A stretch of 64,000 nt of DNA from Hoeflea sp. IMCC20628 (GTDB lineage Bacteria; Pseudomonadota; Alphaproteobacteria; Rhizobiales; Rhizobiaceae). The first letter of the stretch is position 1. Each line of letters opens with the position of its first letter. Positions 8,346 to 16,543 of the stretch are shown piece after piece. The position numbers were made by a program, and so were the translations under genes. The DNA lies in contig NZ_CP011479.1 in assembly GCF_001011155.1 (NCBI RefSeq), positions 3,366,501 through 3,430,500 of the forward strand. Reading direction: 5' to 3'. Under the pieces are notes generated by a model. That model made no database searches, was not told the DNA's origin, and worked only from the letters and a program-made list of their open reading frames with translations.

Positions 8346-9041
8346 TCATATTTCGCCAAAAAGACGCTCAGCCACTGAACGCAAATGTTTGCGCATCGCC
8401 TCATGGGCCGCAGTTGGATCACGGTTGGTAATCGACAGCACAATCTCTTCATGTTCTGCGAAGCTCCCGTGATCTGCAGGCGGTCTGACTGACTGTCGCT
8501 TGACCGCCCCCCAGGCAACGGCACGCCGAACCAAATTGAGTTGATCGAACACCGAAAGCAGCAAAAGATTGTCACTCGCCTCTGCAACTTCGCGATGAAA
8601 AACATCATCTTGCGTTTCATAAAGCTGCCAGTTGGGTGCAGCGCGCATGCGCTGTATCGTGGCATTCAACCGCGCAAGCACATCGCCAGAGGCGTTGATT
8701 GCAGCTTCGCGTGCAATCGCTGGCTCGATCGCCAACCGCGCTCGCATCATACGATACGGCGTCAGCTGCTTTCCAAGCTCAACCGGTGACTTGGTCATCT
8801 TGTCGAGATCGTCTGCTGATGCGGCGACAAACGTGCCCTTGCCGACGTGGCGCCATATCCTGCCATCGCGCTCCAGAGCATCAAGCGCCTTGCGCAATGT
8901 ACTGCGCGTAATGCCCAACTCCGCCGTCAGAGCCCTTTCAGCGGGCAATCTCTCACCGGGCTTCAGACCATTTGACGTGATGTACTCACGCAAACCGGTA
9001 ACTGCCTCGCCTGCCGACAAAAAACTGTCCCTATTGAGCAT
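8346..9041 (-). CDS. GntR family regulator, FadR/FCD subfamily
   Basis: The preferred start is the ATG at 9041 (MLNRDSFLS), which has a GGAGAT ribosome site 7 bases upstream; the frame is open to 9074. Residues about 10-75 form a winged helix (ERALTAELGITRSTLRKALDALERDGRI), and residues about 95-225 form the all-helical FCD ligand domain. In the FCD domain the metal-site histidines appear in DVFHREVAEASD and later in helix segments ending HEAMRKHLRSV. It faces the FAH-hydrolase gene across a region containing a perfect ATTGGT/ACCAAT dyad and three further half-sites, so it probably controls itself and that gene in response to an organic acid. Confidence 0.9.
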   Translation of the reverse strand: MLNRDSFLSAGEAVTGLREYITSNGLKPGERLPAERALTAELGITRSTLRKALDALERDGRIWRHVGKGTFVAASADDLDKMTKSPVELGKQLTPYRMMRARLAIEPAIAREAAINASGDVLARLNATIQRMRAAPNWQLYETQDDVFHREVAEASDNLLLLSVFDQLNLVRRAVAWGAVKRQSVRPPADHGSFAEHEEIVLSITNRDPTAAHEAMRKHLRSVAERLFGEI

Positions 9042-9053
9042 ACAGATCTCCAT

Positions 9054-9134
9054 ATTGGTTGACCAATTACCCAACCAATCAACAGAGGATTACAAATTGG
9101 TTTGGAAACTGCAACCGATTTATTCACATTGGTT
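9054..9134. promoter_or_regulatory. Probable FadR-type operator cluster (ATTGGTT half-sites)
   Basis: Between the divergent GntR and FAH genes the palindrome ATTGGT-TG-ACCAAT (9054-9067) is followed by AACCAAT (9073-9079), ATTGGTT (9096-9102) and ATTGGTT (9128-9134). Four copies of a 6-7-base element in 81 bases is far above chance. The central GGT-N2-ACC spacing fits FCD-type GntR sites. The palindrome sits just upstream of the regulator's own ribosome site, which fits autorepression. Confidence 0.65.
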
Positions 9135-9200
9135 GCGATTGATTTTCATCAGACTCTGCAATATGTCGTTACCACAACGCATTTCAGCTGGGAGACTTCA

Positions 9201-9884
9201 ATGTCTGATTACGTAATTTCTGCTCCGAAAATTCCGACAATTCCCGTACAGGGCGGCGGGGAGTTTCCCGTGAGGCGTGTCTATTGTATTGGCCGCAATT
9301 ATGCTGCCCACTCCATCGAGATGGGTGACGATCCGGATCGCGATCCGCCGTTCTTTTTCCAGAAGAACCCGGATAACCTTGATAGTTCTGGGGAATTTCC
9401 TTACCCGGACAAGACAACGGACGTGCATTACGAAGTCGAAATGGCGGTCGCGCTGAAGACCGGCGGGACCAACATTCCTGTCGCCGAGGCGCTCGATCAC
9501 GTTTATGGCTATGCGGCGTGCCTCGACATGACTCGCCGCGACCTGCAAAACGAAGCCAAGAAAAAGGGGCGCCCGTGGGAAATCGGCAAGGCCTTTGAGC
9601 GCTCCGGACCAATTGCACCATTGCAGACCGTTTCCCAGGTCGGGCACCCGGCCGTTGGGCGCGTAGAACTTCTGGTCAATGGCGAAGTCCAGCAGGAAGG
9701 CGATCTCAACCAGATGATCTGGAAAGTGCCTGAGATGATTTCCTACCTGTCTGACTACTTTGAACTTCAGCCAGGCGATGTGATCATGTCAGGAACACCA
9801 TCGGGCGTCGGTCCGATCGTCAAGGGCGATGTCATGGTGGTCAATATTGAAGGACTTGAATCCCTCACCATCAAGGTTGTGTAA
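9201..9884 (+). CDS. Fumarylacetoacetate hydrolase family protein, fumarylpyruvate hydrolase-like
   Basis: Start ATG at 9201 follows a GGGAGA ribosome site; the open frame reaches back to 9102 but that part carries the operator region. The 227-residue FAH fold shows VYCIGRNYAAHSIEMG at the N-terminus, the metal ligands in DVHYEVEMAVAL (E-x-E pattern), the GKAFERSGPIAPL loop and PGDVIMSGTPSGVGP near the end. Length and wording match fumarylpyruvate hydrolases (NagK type), which cut the isomerised ring-opening product of gentisate to fumarate and pyruvate. The substrate is inferred. No gentisate dioxygenase is seen, though a cupin gene lies at 20279-20818. Confidence 0.88.
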   Translation: MSDYVISAPKIPTIPVQGGGEFPVRRVYCIGRNYAAHSIEMGDDPDRDPPFFFQKNPDNLDSSGEFPYPDKTTDVHYEVEMAVALKTGGTNIPVAEALDHVYGYAACLDMTRRDLQNEAKKKGRPWEIGKAFERSGPIAPLQTVSQVGHPAVGRVELLVNGEVQQEGDLNQMIWKVPEMISYLSDYFELQPGDVIMSGTPSGVGPIVKGDVMVVNIEGLESLTIKVV

Positions 9885-9890
9885 CGCATC

Positions 9891-9922
9891 AGCCCGTCGC
9901 ACATATCTATGTGCGACGGGCT
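9891..9922. terminator. Bidirectional terminator hairpin
   Basis: A nearly perfect hairpin with 15-base arms (AGCCCGTCGCACATA and its complement) and a 2-base loop lies between convergent genes, 7 bases after the FAH stop. It is well placed to end both transcripts, although no long T-run follows on the plus strand. Confidence 0.8.
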
Positions 9923-9992
9923 GGCATTATCCTGCTCGGACGCAGGTAGCCCATAATTGAATGCTCCACTGTGCGTCTGATGGCGACGAAAC

Positions 9993-11213
9993 TTAAGCGG
10001 CTCTACGGGCGAGAACGGGCTCGGCAATTGCCTTGAATTCATCGTCGGTCAGGGTATCGCGCTTCTTGATGCCGGCCTGCTTTACAGCATCCAGAATCTC
10101 GGCGAGATCAGCATCTTCTGCGGTCCCCATGCCCAACTGATCGAGCTTGTAGACAACCGATGCCTTACCGCTCTTCTTGCCAAGCACCACTTCGCCCACG
10201 CGCCCGGTCAGGGCCGGATGGGTTCCAAACATCACCAGCGGATCATGCATCACATACTGGATGCCGATGCCGGATTCACGGGTGAAGTTGCTGGCGCCCA
10301 GGATCGGCTTGTTGCGGGCAATCGGAATATTGGCGCGCTCGGACAGCAACCGGCCGAGTTCAGGCATCAGGTCGAAGCGGTACCCGGTGTCATAGCCATA
10401 GAGCAGATCAAGCGCGAGCATGAGCTCCTCAAGCGCCGCATTGCCGGTGCGCTCGCCAAGTCCGTTGCCACAGCTGTGAACCACTTCAGCACCGGCCGTG
10501 ACCGCGGCCAGTTCGGTTGCCACACCCATGCCGAAATCATTGTGCGTATGGATCTCGATCGGAAGTCCGGTCATGCGCTTGACCCAGCGCACCATGTACT
10601 TGATCGCTTCAGGGGTAGCGCAGCCCATCGTGTCGACGATGCCGATGGAGTCCGGCGGCGATTCCGCCATGATTCCCTTGCAGAGGTTCTCCAGATCATC
10701 CGGACGGGCGCGCGTCGTATCATAGGGAAAGAACACGGCGTAGAGCCCGTTTTCACGCGCATAATTGATCACCGGCGCGCTGCGCTCGAGGACATCTCGC
10801 CAGGTCCAGCCGAATTGGGTCGTGAGCTTGGGGTAGCCAATCGGCACTTCGATGATGACGCCCTGCGCACCACATTCGAGCGCCATGTCGATATCCTGCT
10901 TCATCGCCCGGGCAAAGGTGAATATGCGGGACTTCAAGCCCATCTTGCTGATTTGCTTGATAGCTTCCGCATCCTGAGGCGACACGGCAGGCATGCCCGC
11001 CTCGATGCGGTCGACGCCAACATCGTTGAGCATCTGGGCGATGGCAATTTTGTCATCGACCGAGAACACCACGCCGGGCGTCTGTTCGCCGTCGCGCAAG
11101 GTTGCATCATGGATCTGCACTTTCGGGGGCAACTCAAGCGAATTGCGCACTTCGGGCACAAAATTATATGGGCTCACCCACCATTTTCCGTCTTCAAAAT
11201 GCGTCTCGCGCAT
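9993..11213 (-). CDS. HMGL-like family enzyme (2-isopropylmalate/homocitrate synthase or lyase-like)
   Basis: This 406-residue protein has a complete HMGL-like TIM barrel at about residues 30-300. Visible are the catalytic and metal aspartate in IHDATLRDGEQTPGV, the strand GIVDTMGCATPEAI, the metal histidines in IEIHTHNDFGMGV, and the glycine loop GNGLGERTGNAAL. A C-terminal extension (about 300-406) resembles the communication domain of homocitrate and isopropylmalate synthases but lacks a LeuA regulatory domain. Such enzymes either join acetyl-CoA to a 2-keto acid or cleave a 3-hydroxy-3-methyl acyl-CoA. Placement in a catabolic region, away from leucine genes, favours a degradative or unusual role. 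Exact reaction unknown. Confidence 0.85.
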   Translation of the reverse strand: MRETHFEDGKWWVSPYNFVPEVRNSLELPPKVQIHDATLRDGEQTPGVVFSVDDKIAIAQMLNDVGVDRIEAGMPAVSPQDAEAIKQISKMGLKSRIFTFARAMKQDIDMALECGAQGVIIEVPIGYPKLTTQFGWTWRDVLERSAPVINYARENGLYAVFFPYDTTRARPDDLENLCKGIMAESPPDSIGIVDTMGCATPEAIKYMVRWVKRMTGLPIEIHTHNDFGMGVATELAAVTAGAEVVHSCGNGLGERTGNAALEELMLALDLLYGYDTGYRFDLMPELGRLLSERANIPIARNKPILGASNFTRESGIGIQYVMHDPLVMFGTHPALTGRVGEVVLGKKSGKASVVYKLDQLGMGTAEDADLAEILDAVKQAGIKKRDTLTDDEFKAIAEPVLARRAA

Positions 11214-11469
11214 GAATTGGCCTCCTCTGCCTTAAAATGTGATCTTCGAAAATACGACCATGAACATCATGATAGTCAGCCAATGTTATGTAGTTTTTAG
11301 CGTGCAACCCAAATATATCAACATTTTATTCCATCTTGATTTTTGATGGCTTTGCCGAAAATGCCGATCCAGCGCCACCAAACGAACATTAGCTGTGTAA
11401 ATATACGAATTATTTATACATTTTTCGCGTCTATCAGTTTTTCGTACTCAGAGTTCCGAAAACTGATGC

Positions 11470-11778
11470 TTGCAGATTGACTACAAAATCGATATTTTTG
11501 ACGCAATGACGCCTTCATTGATCCAATCACGATCGCAAACCGTTGCCGATAAAGTCTTCTCCAACGCCTCAGGCGCCGCTATCCCCGGCGAAATTCTGAC
11601 CTGCTACAAACCGCTGGGCGACTGCCACGAGATGTTTGCCAACAAAGGAGTGGTCGTTGCATCACCCGTCGTTATAAAGGCGGCAAAAGCTTATGGCAGT
11701 GTGCTTGCCAGGCAAAATCCGGTGGAAGCCTCGTCAGAAGGCGGGGCTGCTTCCATCGAATCATCGGGAGTGCCATGA
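11470..11778 (+). CDS. Small hypothetical protein upstream of and overlapping a GntR gene
   Basis: A 102-codon frame ends at 11778 in a 4-base ATGA overlap with the next gene, as is normal for translationally coupled pairs. I recognise no domain. The sequence has no signal peptide or membrane segment, is rich in Ala, Ser and Val, and contains two cysteines (ILTCYKPLGDCHEM). No convincing ribosome site is seen at either possible start (11470 or 11506), and the first start overlaps a putative operator. It could be a leader peptide or chance frame; the overlap is the only positive evidence. Confidence 0.3.
   Translation: MQIDYKIDIFDAMTPSLIQSRSQTVADKVFSNASGAAIPGEILTCYKPLGDCHEMFANKGVVVASPVVIKAAKAYGSVLARQNPVEASSEGGAASIESSGVP
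11485..11496. promoter_or_regulatory. AAAATCGATATT motif, possible GntR operator
   Basis: This 12-mer is the exact reverse complement of AATATCGATTTT, which also occurs at 18956-18967 and 23826-23837. It lies 290 bases upstream of a GntR regulator, in the A/T-rich stretch 11214-11500 that separates the divergent HMGL-like gene from the regulator. Confidence 0.5.
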
Positions 11779-12557
11779 TGCCGGTAAAGACAGAACCCAG
11801 GTCGGGGACAAATTTGGACGAGCTTAGCCAGAAAAACGAGGTAGCAGCCCAGGATGAAACCACGCTTGGGCAGCAGGAGGATTCGTCCGGATCAAGCTCG
11901 ATTACAAGCCAAGCTTACACAAGACTTCGCGCCGACATCATGTCAGGCGTTCTTACTCCGGGTAAAAAACTCAAGATTGAAGAGCTGCGCAGCCTTTATG
12001 ACTTCGGCTCAAGCCCGATCCGTGAAGCGCTGAGCATGCTGACCTCAGATCTTTTCGTCGAACGTATCGACCAGCGCGGTTTTCGCGTCGCCGATGTCAG
12101 CGAAAAGGAGTTTGACGAGCTTCTGCGCACCCGCCGCTGGCTCGAAGAACGGGCCTTGCGGGAATCCATTGCCCATGGAGACAGCAATTGGGAGGAACAG
12201 GTGGTCCTTTCAGCCTACCGGCTTTCACGTGTGCCGCGTTCGCAGACAAATGATCATTTCGTTGCCAATGAAGAATGGGAAAGGCGCCACAAGCATTTCC
12301 ATATGTCGCTGATTGGCGCCTGCCCCTCCTCAATCATGCTCAAATTCTGCGACCAGTTGTATGATCAGAATGTGCGCTACCGCCATTTGTCCGGTTCAAA
12401 GGCCTATCCCTCGCGCGACATCAACGCAGAGCACAATGCCATCACAGATGCCGTGCTCGAGCGGAATGCCGATCTCGCTGTCGAACTCTTGATGTCGCAT
12501 TACGCAACGACCGGAGGTTTTCTCAAGGACGAGCTGGCGGCGAAGAAAAAGGCCTGA
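11775..12557 (+). CDS. GntR family regulator, FadR/FCD subfamily
   Basis: The 260-residue protein has about 45 disordered polar residues first. A winged helix follows (residues about 48-115; LRADIMSGVLTPGKKLKIEE is the GntR hallmark and SSPIREALSMLTSD the recognition helix), and then an FCD domain to residue about 250. It is clearly paralogous to the regulator at 32935-33645, sharing motifs such as SPIREAL/SPMREAL and HGDSNWEEQV/KGDGDWEESV, where both have the unusual tryptophan-glutamate pair. Members of this branch control catabolism of small organic acids. The IS630-like element is inserted 57 bases after its stop. Confidence 0.9.
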   Translation: MMPVKTEPRSGTNLDELSQKNEVAAQDETTLGQQEDSSGSSSITSQAYTRLRADIMSGVLTPGKKLKIEELRSLYDFGSSPIREALSMLTSDLFVERIDQRGFRVADVSEKEFDELLRTRRWLEERALRESIAHGDSNWEEQVVLSAYRLSRVPRSQTNDHFVANEEWERRHKHFHMSLIGACPSSIMLKFCDQLYDQNVRYRHLSGSKAYPSRDINAEHNAITDAVLERNADLAVELLMSHYATTGGFLKDELAAKKKA

Positions 12558-12613
12558 TGCATGTCAGCGCCGCGCATACAACTTGCCTTCGGCTGTTCGA
12601 GGATGACGCAATC

Positions 12614-13668
12614 TACAGCATCGGTCACGAAACGTGAATCAGGTGGGATTCCATTTCGTTCGGTTTCATGGTTGTTTCGGGAATGGAGGTGTCTCATGGG
12701 CAAACCGCATTCCGTAGATATCCGAGCACGGGTCATTGCTATGGTTGAGGCCGGGCATTCCTGCCGGGCAGCAGCACGTCGTTTCGCCATCGGCGACAGC
12801 ACGGCGATCCGTGTCATGCAGCATCGCCGCAAGACCGGGTCTGTGTCGCCACCGCGCCAAGGCCGCCCGCCGGGCGGCGGCAAGCTTGCGGCTTACCGCT
12901 CCTTCCTGATTGCCGAAGTCGAGAAAAAGCCCGATATCACGATGCCGGAATTGGTCGACAAGCTTGACGAGACGCATTGCGTTCGCGTTCCGCCATCGTC
13001 CCTGTCGCGCATTCTGGTGGCGGAAGGGTTCACATATAAAAAAAGCGCTGATGGCATCCGAACGCGCCCGCGCGCCAGTGCGGCTTTCTCGTGATGTCTG
13101 GATCGCCAAGCGACAGCCGAGGATGCGGCTCGAACCGCATCGTCTTGTCTTCATTGATGAAACATCGGTGAATACGAAAATGGTGCGTCTTCGCGGGCGC
13201 TGCCCGCGCGGTGAGCGGCTGCATATGGATGCACCATTCGGTCATTGGGGCACGCAGACCTTCATCGCCGCCCTGCGCTGCCATGGCCTGACCGCTCCGT
13301 GGATCATTCACCACGCCATGAACCGCATATCCTTCGACACCTACGTCGAGACACAACTCGCCCCGACCCTATCGCCCGGCGACGTCGTCATCCTGGATAA
13401 CCTCGCCGTTCACAAAAGCGAAAAAGCCGCCGAGATCTTGAAGGAAAGCAAAGCCTGGTTCCTGTTCCTTCCGTCCTACAGCCCAGATCTCAATCCCATC
13501 GAAATGGCTTTCTCGAAGATCAAGGCACATCTGAGAGCCGCGGCCGCCAGAACATTCGACGCGCTTTCAGACGCACTTGGCTCTATCTGCCATCTCTTCG
13601 AAAGAACCGAATGCTGGAACTATTTCAAGGCAGCAGGCTATGCGCCGGATTAAACGTACGATGCTCTA
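12614..13668. mobile_element. IS630-type insertion sequence
   Basis: The transposase gene is bracketed by imperfect inverted ends: CTACAGCATCGG at the left (12613 on) and, read inward, CTAGAGCATCGT at the right (ending 13669). TA sits at both outer edges, as expected for the TA target duplication of the IS630/Tc1 group. The right TA falls inside the stop codon of the intradiol dioxygenase gene (13666-13668), so the insertion touches the last codon without removing coding sequence. Length is about 1.05 kb, usual for the family. Ends were set by eye and could be off by a few bases. Confidence 0.75.
12696..13653 (+). CDS. IS630 family transposase in two overlapping frames
   Basis: Frame one (12696-13094, ATG with an upstream GGAGG) holds the helix-turn-helix N-part: [20 protein letters not shown], then GRPPGGGKL. 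Frame two (to 13653) holds the DDE catalytic core: first Asp in [12 protein letters not shown], second in [12 protein letters not shown], and Glu in [17 protein letters not shown]. The frames meet at a run of seven A at 13038-13044, where a +1 (or -2) shift gives the family's conserved [10 protein letters not shown] joint. Rhizobial IS630 elements are known to use frameshifting at A-runs, so this may be a programmed site rather than a disabling mutation. No other lesions are seen. Confidence 0.85.
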
Positions 13669-14538
13669 GGCTTCCCGAACCAGAACAAAGTCGAAGTCCA
13701 CCTTGTAATATGGATCGGTGAGCGCATCGCCGGCTGCAAGGCCGCTTGGAACAGGATCGCCTGCGGACTGCTTCTCATAGACCATGATGAGTTTCTCGCG
13801 AACGCCGAATACCGCATCTGCGTCGAGATAGGGATCATCACTGGGGAAGACTTCAGTCACCAGCGAACGATAGCCCGGCGCCGTGATAATGAAATGCAAA
13901 TGCGACGGCCGCCAGGGATGACGCCCCGTGGCATGTAGCAATTCACCGACCGGACCGTCATCGGGAACAGCATAAGGTTGCGGGCGAATGGTCGTGAAAA
14001 GATAGCGCCCATCGTCGCCGACAACCATATGACCGCGCAAATTGTATTCCGGTTGTTCAGGGTCCTGGTTCGAATACAGGCCATTGTCAGCGGTCTGCCA
14101 GATTTCGATTTCTGCTCCCTTGATCGGCGTGCCATCCGGCTCGCTCACAATTCCGGACACGATGACGGTCGGACCATCATTGTCCCCTTTCAGGTCACCT
14201 CCGACCGGCAGGTCGGGTGCACCCAGAATATGGAACGGGCCGAGGACGCTCGATGGCGTGCAGTCATCCGGCGAGTTGATCATGTCGACCAGGGATGACA
14301 AACCAAGCACATCGGAAAACAGCACGAACTCGTTGCGTTCGGAGTCCGTGATCTCCCCTGCCTTGGTCAGCAGTTCCAGGCCTTTGCGCCATTCGGCATG
14401 GGTCAGGTTGTTTTCCATCGCAAAGGCGTGGAGATGCCTGACAAGGCTCTCCAGCACGGATCTCAGGCGCGGATCAGTTTCGGCGCCGCAATAATCCAGG
14501 AAAGTCTGGGTCAGGGTGTCGCGAGTTACGTTGCGCAT
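13666..14538 (-). CDS. Intradiol ring-cleavage dioxygenase, hydroxyquinol 1,2-dioxygenase-like
   Basis: The 290-residue protein has the N-terminal helical dioxygenase domain (about 20-100) and the beta-sandwich catalytic domain (about 105-285). The iron(III) ligands are visible: Tyr in ADNGLYSNQDPEQP, Tyr in RPQPYAVPDDGPVG, and two His in HPWRPSHLHFII. Length and the ADNGLYSNQD wording fit hydroxyquinol or chlorocatechol 1,2-dioxygenases, which open benzene-1,2,4-triol or catechols to maleylacetate or muconates. No maleylacetate reductase is in the window. The stop codon abuts the IS630-type element. Upstream on the same strand are TRAP transporter genes that may import the aromatic substrate. 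Confidence 0.9.
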   Translation of the reverse strand: MRNVTRDTLTQTFLDYCGAETDPRLRSVLESLVRHLHAFAMENNLTHAEWRKGLELLTKAGEITDSERNEFVLFSDVLGLSSLVDMINSPDDCTPSSVLGPFHILGAPDLPVGGDLKGDNDGPTVIVSGIVSEPDGTPIKGAEIEIWQTADNGLYSNQDPEQPEYNLRGHMVVGDDGRYLFTTIRPQPYAVPDDGPVGELLHATGRHPWRPSHLHFIITAPGYRSLVTEVFPSDDPYLDADAVFGVREKLIMVYEKQSAGDPVPSGLAAGDALTDPYYKVDFDFVLVREA

Positions 14539-14559
14539 ACATCTACCTCGATGTCATTT

Positions 14560-15870
14560 TCAATGGATGATCCCCGTCGAGAGAATGGGGAAACGGATAA
14601 TCAAGATCAGCACCAGCAGCATGACGAAGGCGAATGGCAGGGCGCCAAGAAACACATCTTTCAAGGTCACGTTCGGATCATTCAGCGTTGCCTTGATGAC
14701 AAAACAGGAAATGCCGAGCGGCGGGGTCAAAAGGCCTATTTCAGCACCGATTACCGTGACGATGCCAAACCATACGAGGCTGTGACCACTTGCTTCAATG
14801 AGGGTGATGAACAACGGTACAACGATCAGGATGATCGATGCGGTATCGAGCAGTGTGCCAAGAAACAGCATCAGCAGAACATAGACCACCATGATGCCAA
14901 AGAAACCGAACTGGTAGTGATCTAGGAACGCATGGAGCTCTCCTGGGAGGTCGGCATAGCCCAGCATGCGGCTATAGAGCGACGCCATGGTGATCAAAAA
15001 CAGGATAGACGCGGTGATGTAGCCAGTATCAATCGTTGTTTCCCACAGACCCTTGATGCCGATTTTGCGGCGCGCCAGCGCAATCAACAGCGCGATCAAA
15101 GCGCCGGCAGCGCCCGCTTCCACCGGCGTCAGCCATCCGGTGTAGATCCCGCCAAGCACGACGACAATGAGGAACATTATCGGCAGCGTCTTGTCCGCCA
15201 GTTCCGCATAGGTCAGCGGTGGCGTATCGCTTTGTCCGGCGTCCTCGCCCACGAAGGACGGCCAGAACTTGCCCATCAGCATGATGGTCAAGATATAGGC
15301 GGCAGTCAGCAACAACCCCGGTACGATGCCCGCCATGAACATCTCGCCGACCGATTGTTCCGCCACAAAAGAATAGATAATGAGCATAGCACTCGGCGGT
15401 ATAATCATGCCGAGAACGGATGAGCCGGCAACCACGCCTACGGCGAATCTCGGGTTGTAGTTGAAACGCTGCATTTCCGGCACAGCGATCTTGGTAAACA
15501 CCGAGGCCGATGCGATCGACGATCCGGTCACAGCGGCGAACACTGCATTGGCGCCCACCGTTGCCATACCGATGCCGCCGGTTATTTTCCTGAAGCCGCG
15601 GTTCATGACCTCATAGATATCTGTTCCCACGCCTGCTTTGGAGACAAGAAGTCCCATGACGGTAAACAACGGTATCGTGGCAAAGGAGTACTCCGTCACT
15701 CCGTCACCGACAGCCACCTTCAGGAAATTGAAGGCAAGGATTGATTTGCCGCTGATGATCCAGATTGACGCGAAAGACACAAGGCCAAGCGCCACGGGAA
15801 TGTAAACTCCCATATAGATCATCACCACGATAGCGATGACCGAGATGATACCGATTTCAACAGGGCTCAT
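14560..15870 (-). CDS. TRAP transporter large permease (DctM type)
   Basis: This 436-residue membrane protein has about 12 hydrophobic segments and the DctM motifs, including GSSIASASVFTKIAVPEM, GSSVLGMIIPPSAMLIIYSF and the late LLTPPLGISCFVIK. It forms the sodium-coupled channel of a TRAP importer. It overlaps the small permease gene by ATGA and is 21 bases from the dioxygenase gene, so the four genes 17641 to 13666 probably form one operon devoted to an aromatic or organic acid. Confidence 0.92.
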   Translation of the reverse strand: MSPVEIGIISVIAIVVMIYMGVYIPVALGLVSFASIWIISGKSILAFNFLKVAVGDGVTEYSFATIPLFTVMGLLVSKAGVGTDIYEVMNRGFRKITGGIGMATVGANAVFAAVTGSSIASASVFTKIAVPEMQRFNYNPRFAVGVVAGSSVLGMIIPPSAMLIIYSFVAEQSVGEMFMAGIVPGLLLTAAYILTIMLMGKFWPSFVGEDAGQSDTPPLTYAELADKTLPIMFLIVVVLGGIYTGWLTPVEAGAAGALIALLIALARRKIGIKGLWETTIDTGYITASILFLITMASLYSRMLGYADLPGELHAFLDHYQFGFFGIMVVYVLLMLFLGTLLDTASIILIVVPLFITLIEASGHSLVWFGIVTVIGAEIGLLTPPLGISCFVIKATLNDPNVTLKDVFLGALPFAFVMLLVLILIIRFPILSTGIIH

Positions 15871-16511
15871 GATTGTTTGTGCTGTGTGCTGGAGGAATTA
15901 TTATCGGGTTCCGGCAAGGCTTCACCATACTCAGAACCTACAAGCGCTTTGAGGAAGAACAGGACGGTCGAAAGCCCGACGCCAAAGAGGATTGCAAGCT
16001 TGGCAGGCCACCACGGCGTTGTGAAAATGCCCGGCGTGCCAAAATAGTCGCAGCGTCCCCAGGCCTGCGCCAGGTCTCCCCACAGACTACCGGTTGGCGC
16101 GCCGCCAAACTCCGGTTGGACGAAGAATCCGCAACTGCCAAAGGAGTCGAGAAATTCCGGCCACATCGTCCATGTAATCAGCGCCATGAAGACGCAGGAC
16201 ACAGCATCGATCAAACGCGATGCCAAGTGCGATACTTTCGGACGGATGGCCTGCATCAGCAGAAGGAACCCGTCGGATCGGGTTAGCCTTCCTCCCTGCA
16301 CCACGTTTGGCAACTGCAGGAAAACGATCAGCACCAGCGAGAAGATAACGACTTCGACAGTTCCGCGTAGTGGCGCATGGAAAACCCCGCGCGCCACTAC
16401 GTCGACATTCATGATAACAACCAGCAGCAGGATGAACGTGGTGCCAATCACGTTCGCGCCAACGGCAAGACTTGTGGCAATGGTTCTAATACCGGTCACC
16501 AATTTCCGCAT
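15867..16511 (-). CDS. TRAP transporter small permease (DctQ type)
   Basis: A 214-residue protein with four hydrophobic helices and the DctQ-type NVVGT/NVDVVARGVF segment early on. It is longer than usual (about 160-180) because of a hydrophilic loop around residues 125-160 with several Cys, Gly and Trp (GSCGFFVQPEFGGAP), placed between the third and fourth helices. The stop overlaps the large-permease start. It pairs with DctM and the binding protein encoded next door. Confidence 0.88.
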   Translation of the reverse strand: MRKLVTGIRTIATSLAVGANVIGTTFILLLVVIMNVDVVARGVFHAPLRGTVEVVIFSLVLIVFLQLPNVVQGGRLTRSDGFLLLMQAIRPKVSHLASRLIDAVSCVFMALITWTMWPEFLDSFGSCGFFVQPEFGGAPTGSLWGDLAQAWGRCDYFGTPGIFTTPWWPAKLAILFGVGLSTVLFFLKALVGSEYGEALPEPDNNSSSTQHKQS

Positions 16512-16543
16512 GTTTCACCGTCCCCTGCCATAGCTGGTTTGCA

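Noticed and set aside
10218-11300. Plus-strand 360-codon frame opposite the HMGL-like gene
   Set aside because: Composition is that of an antisense shadow (many His, Arg and Asp, no domain), and the HMGL motifs on the other strand are complete.
11281-11470. Possible small RNA in the A/T-rich gap before the GntR gene
   Set aside because: A/T-rich composition fits a promoter, and no stable hairpin with T-run was found.
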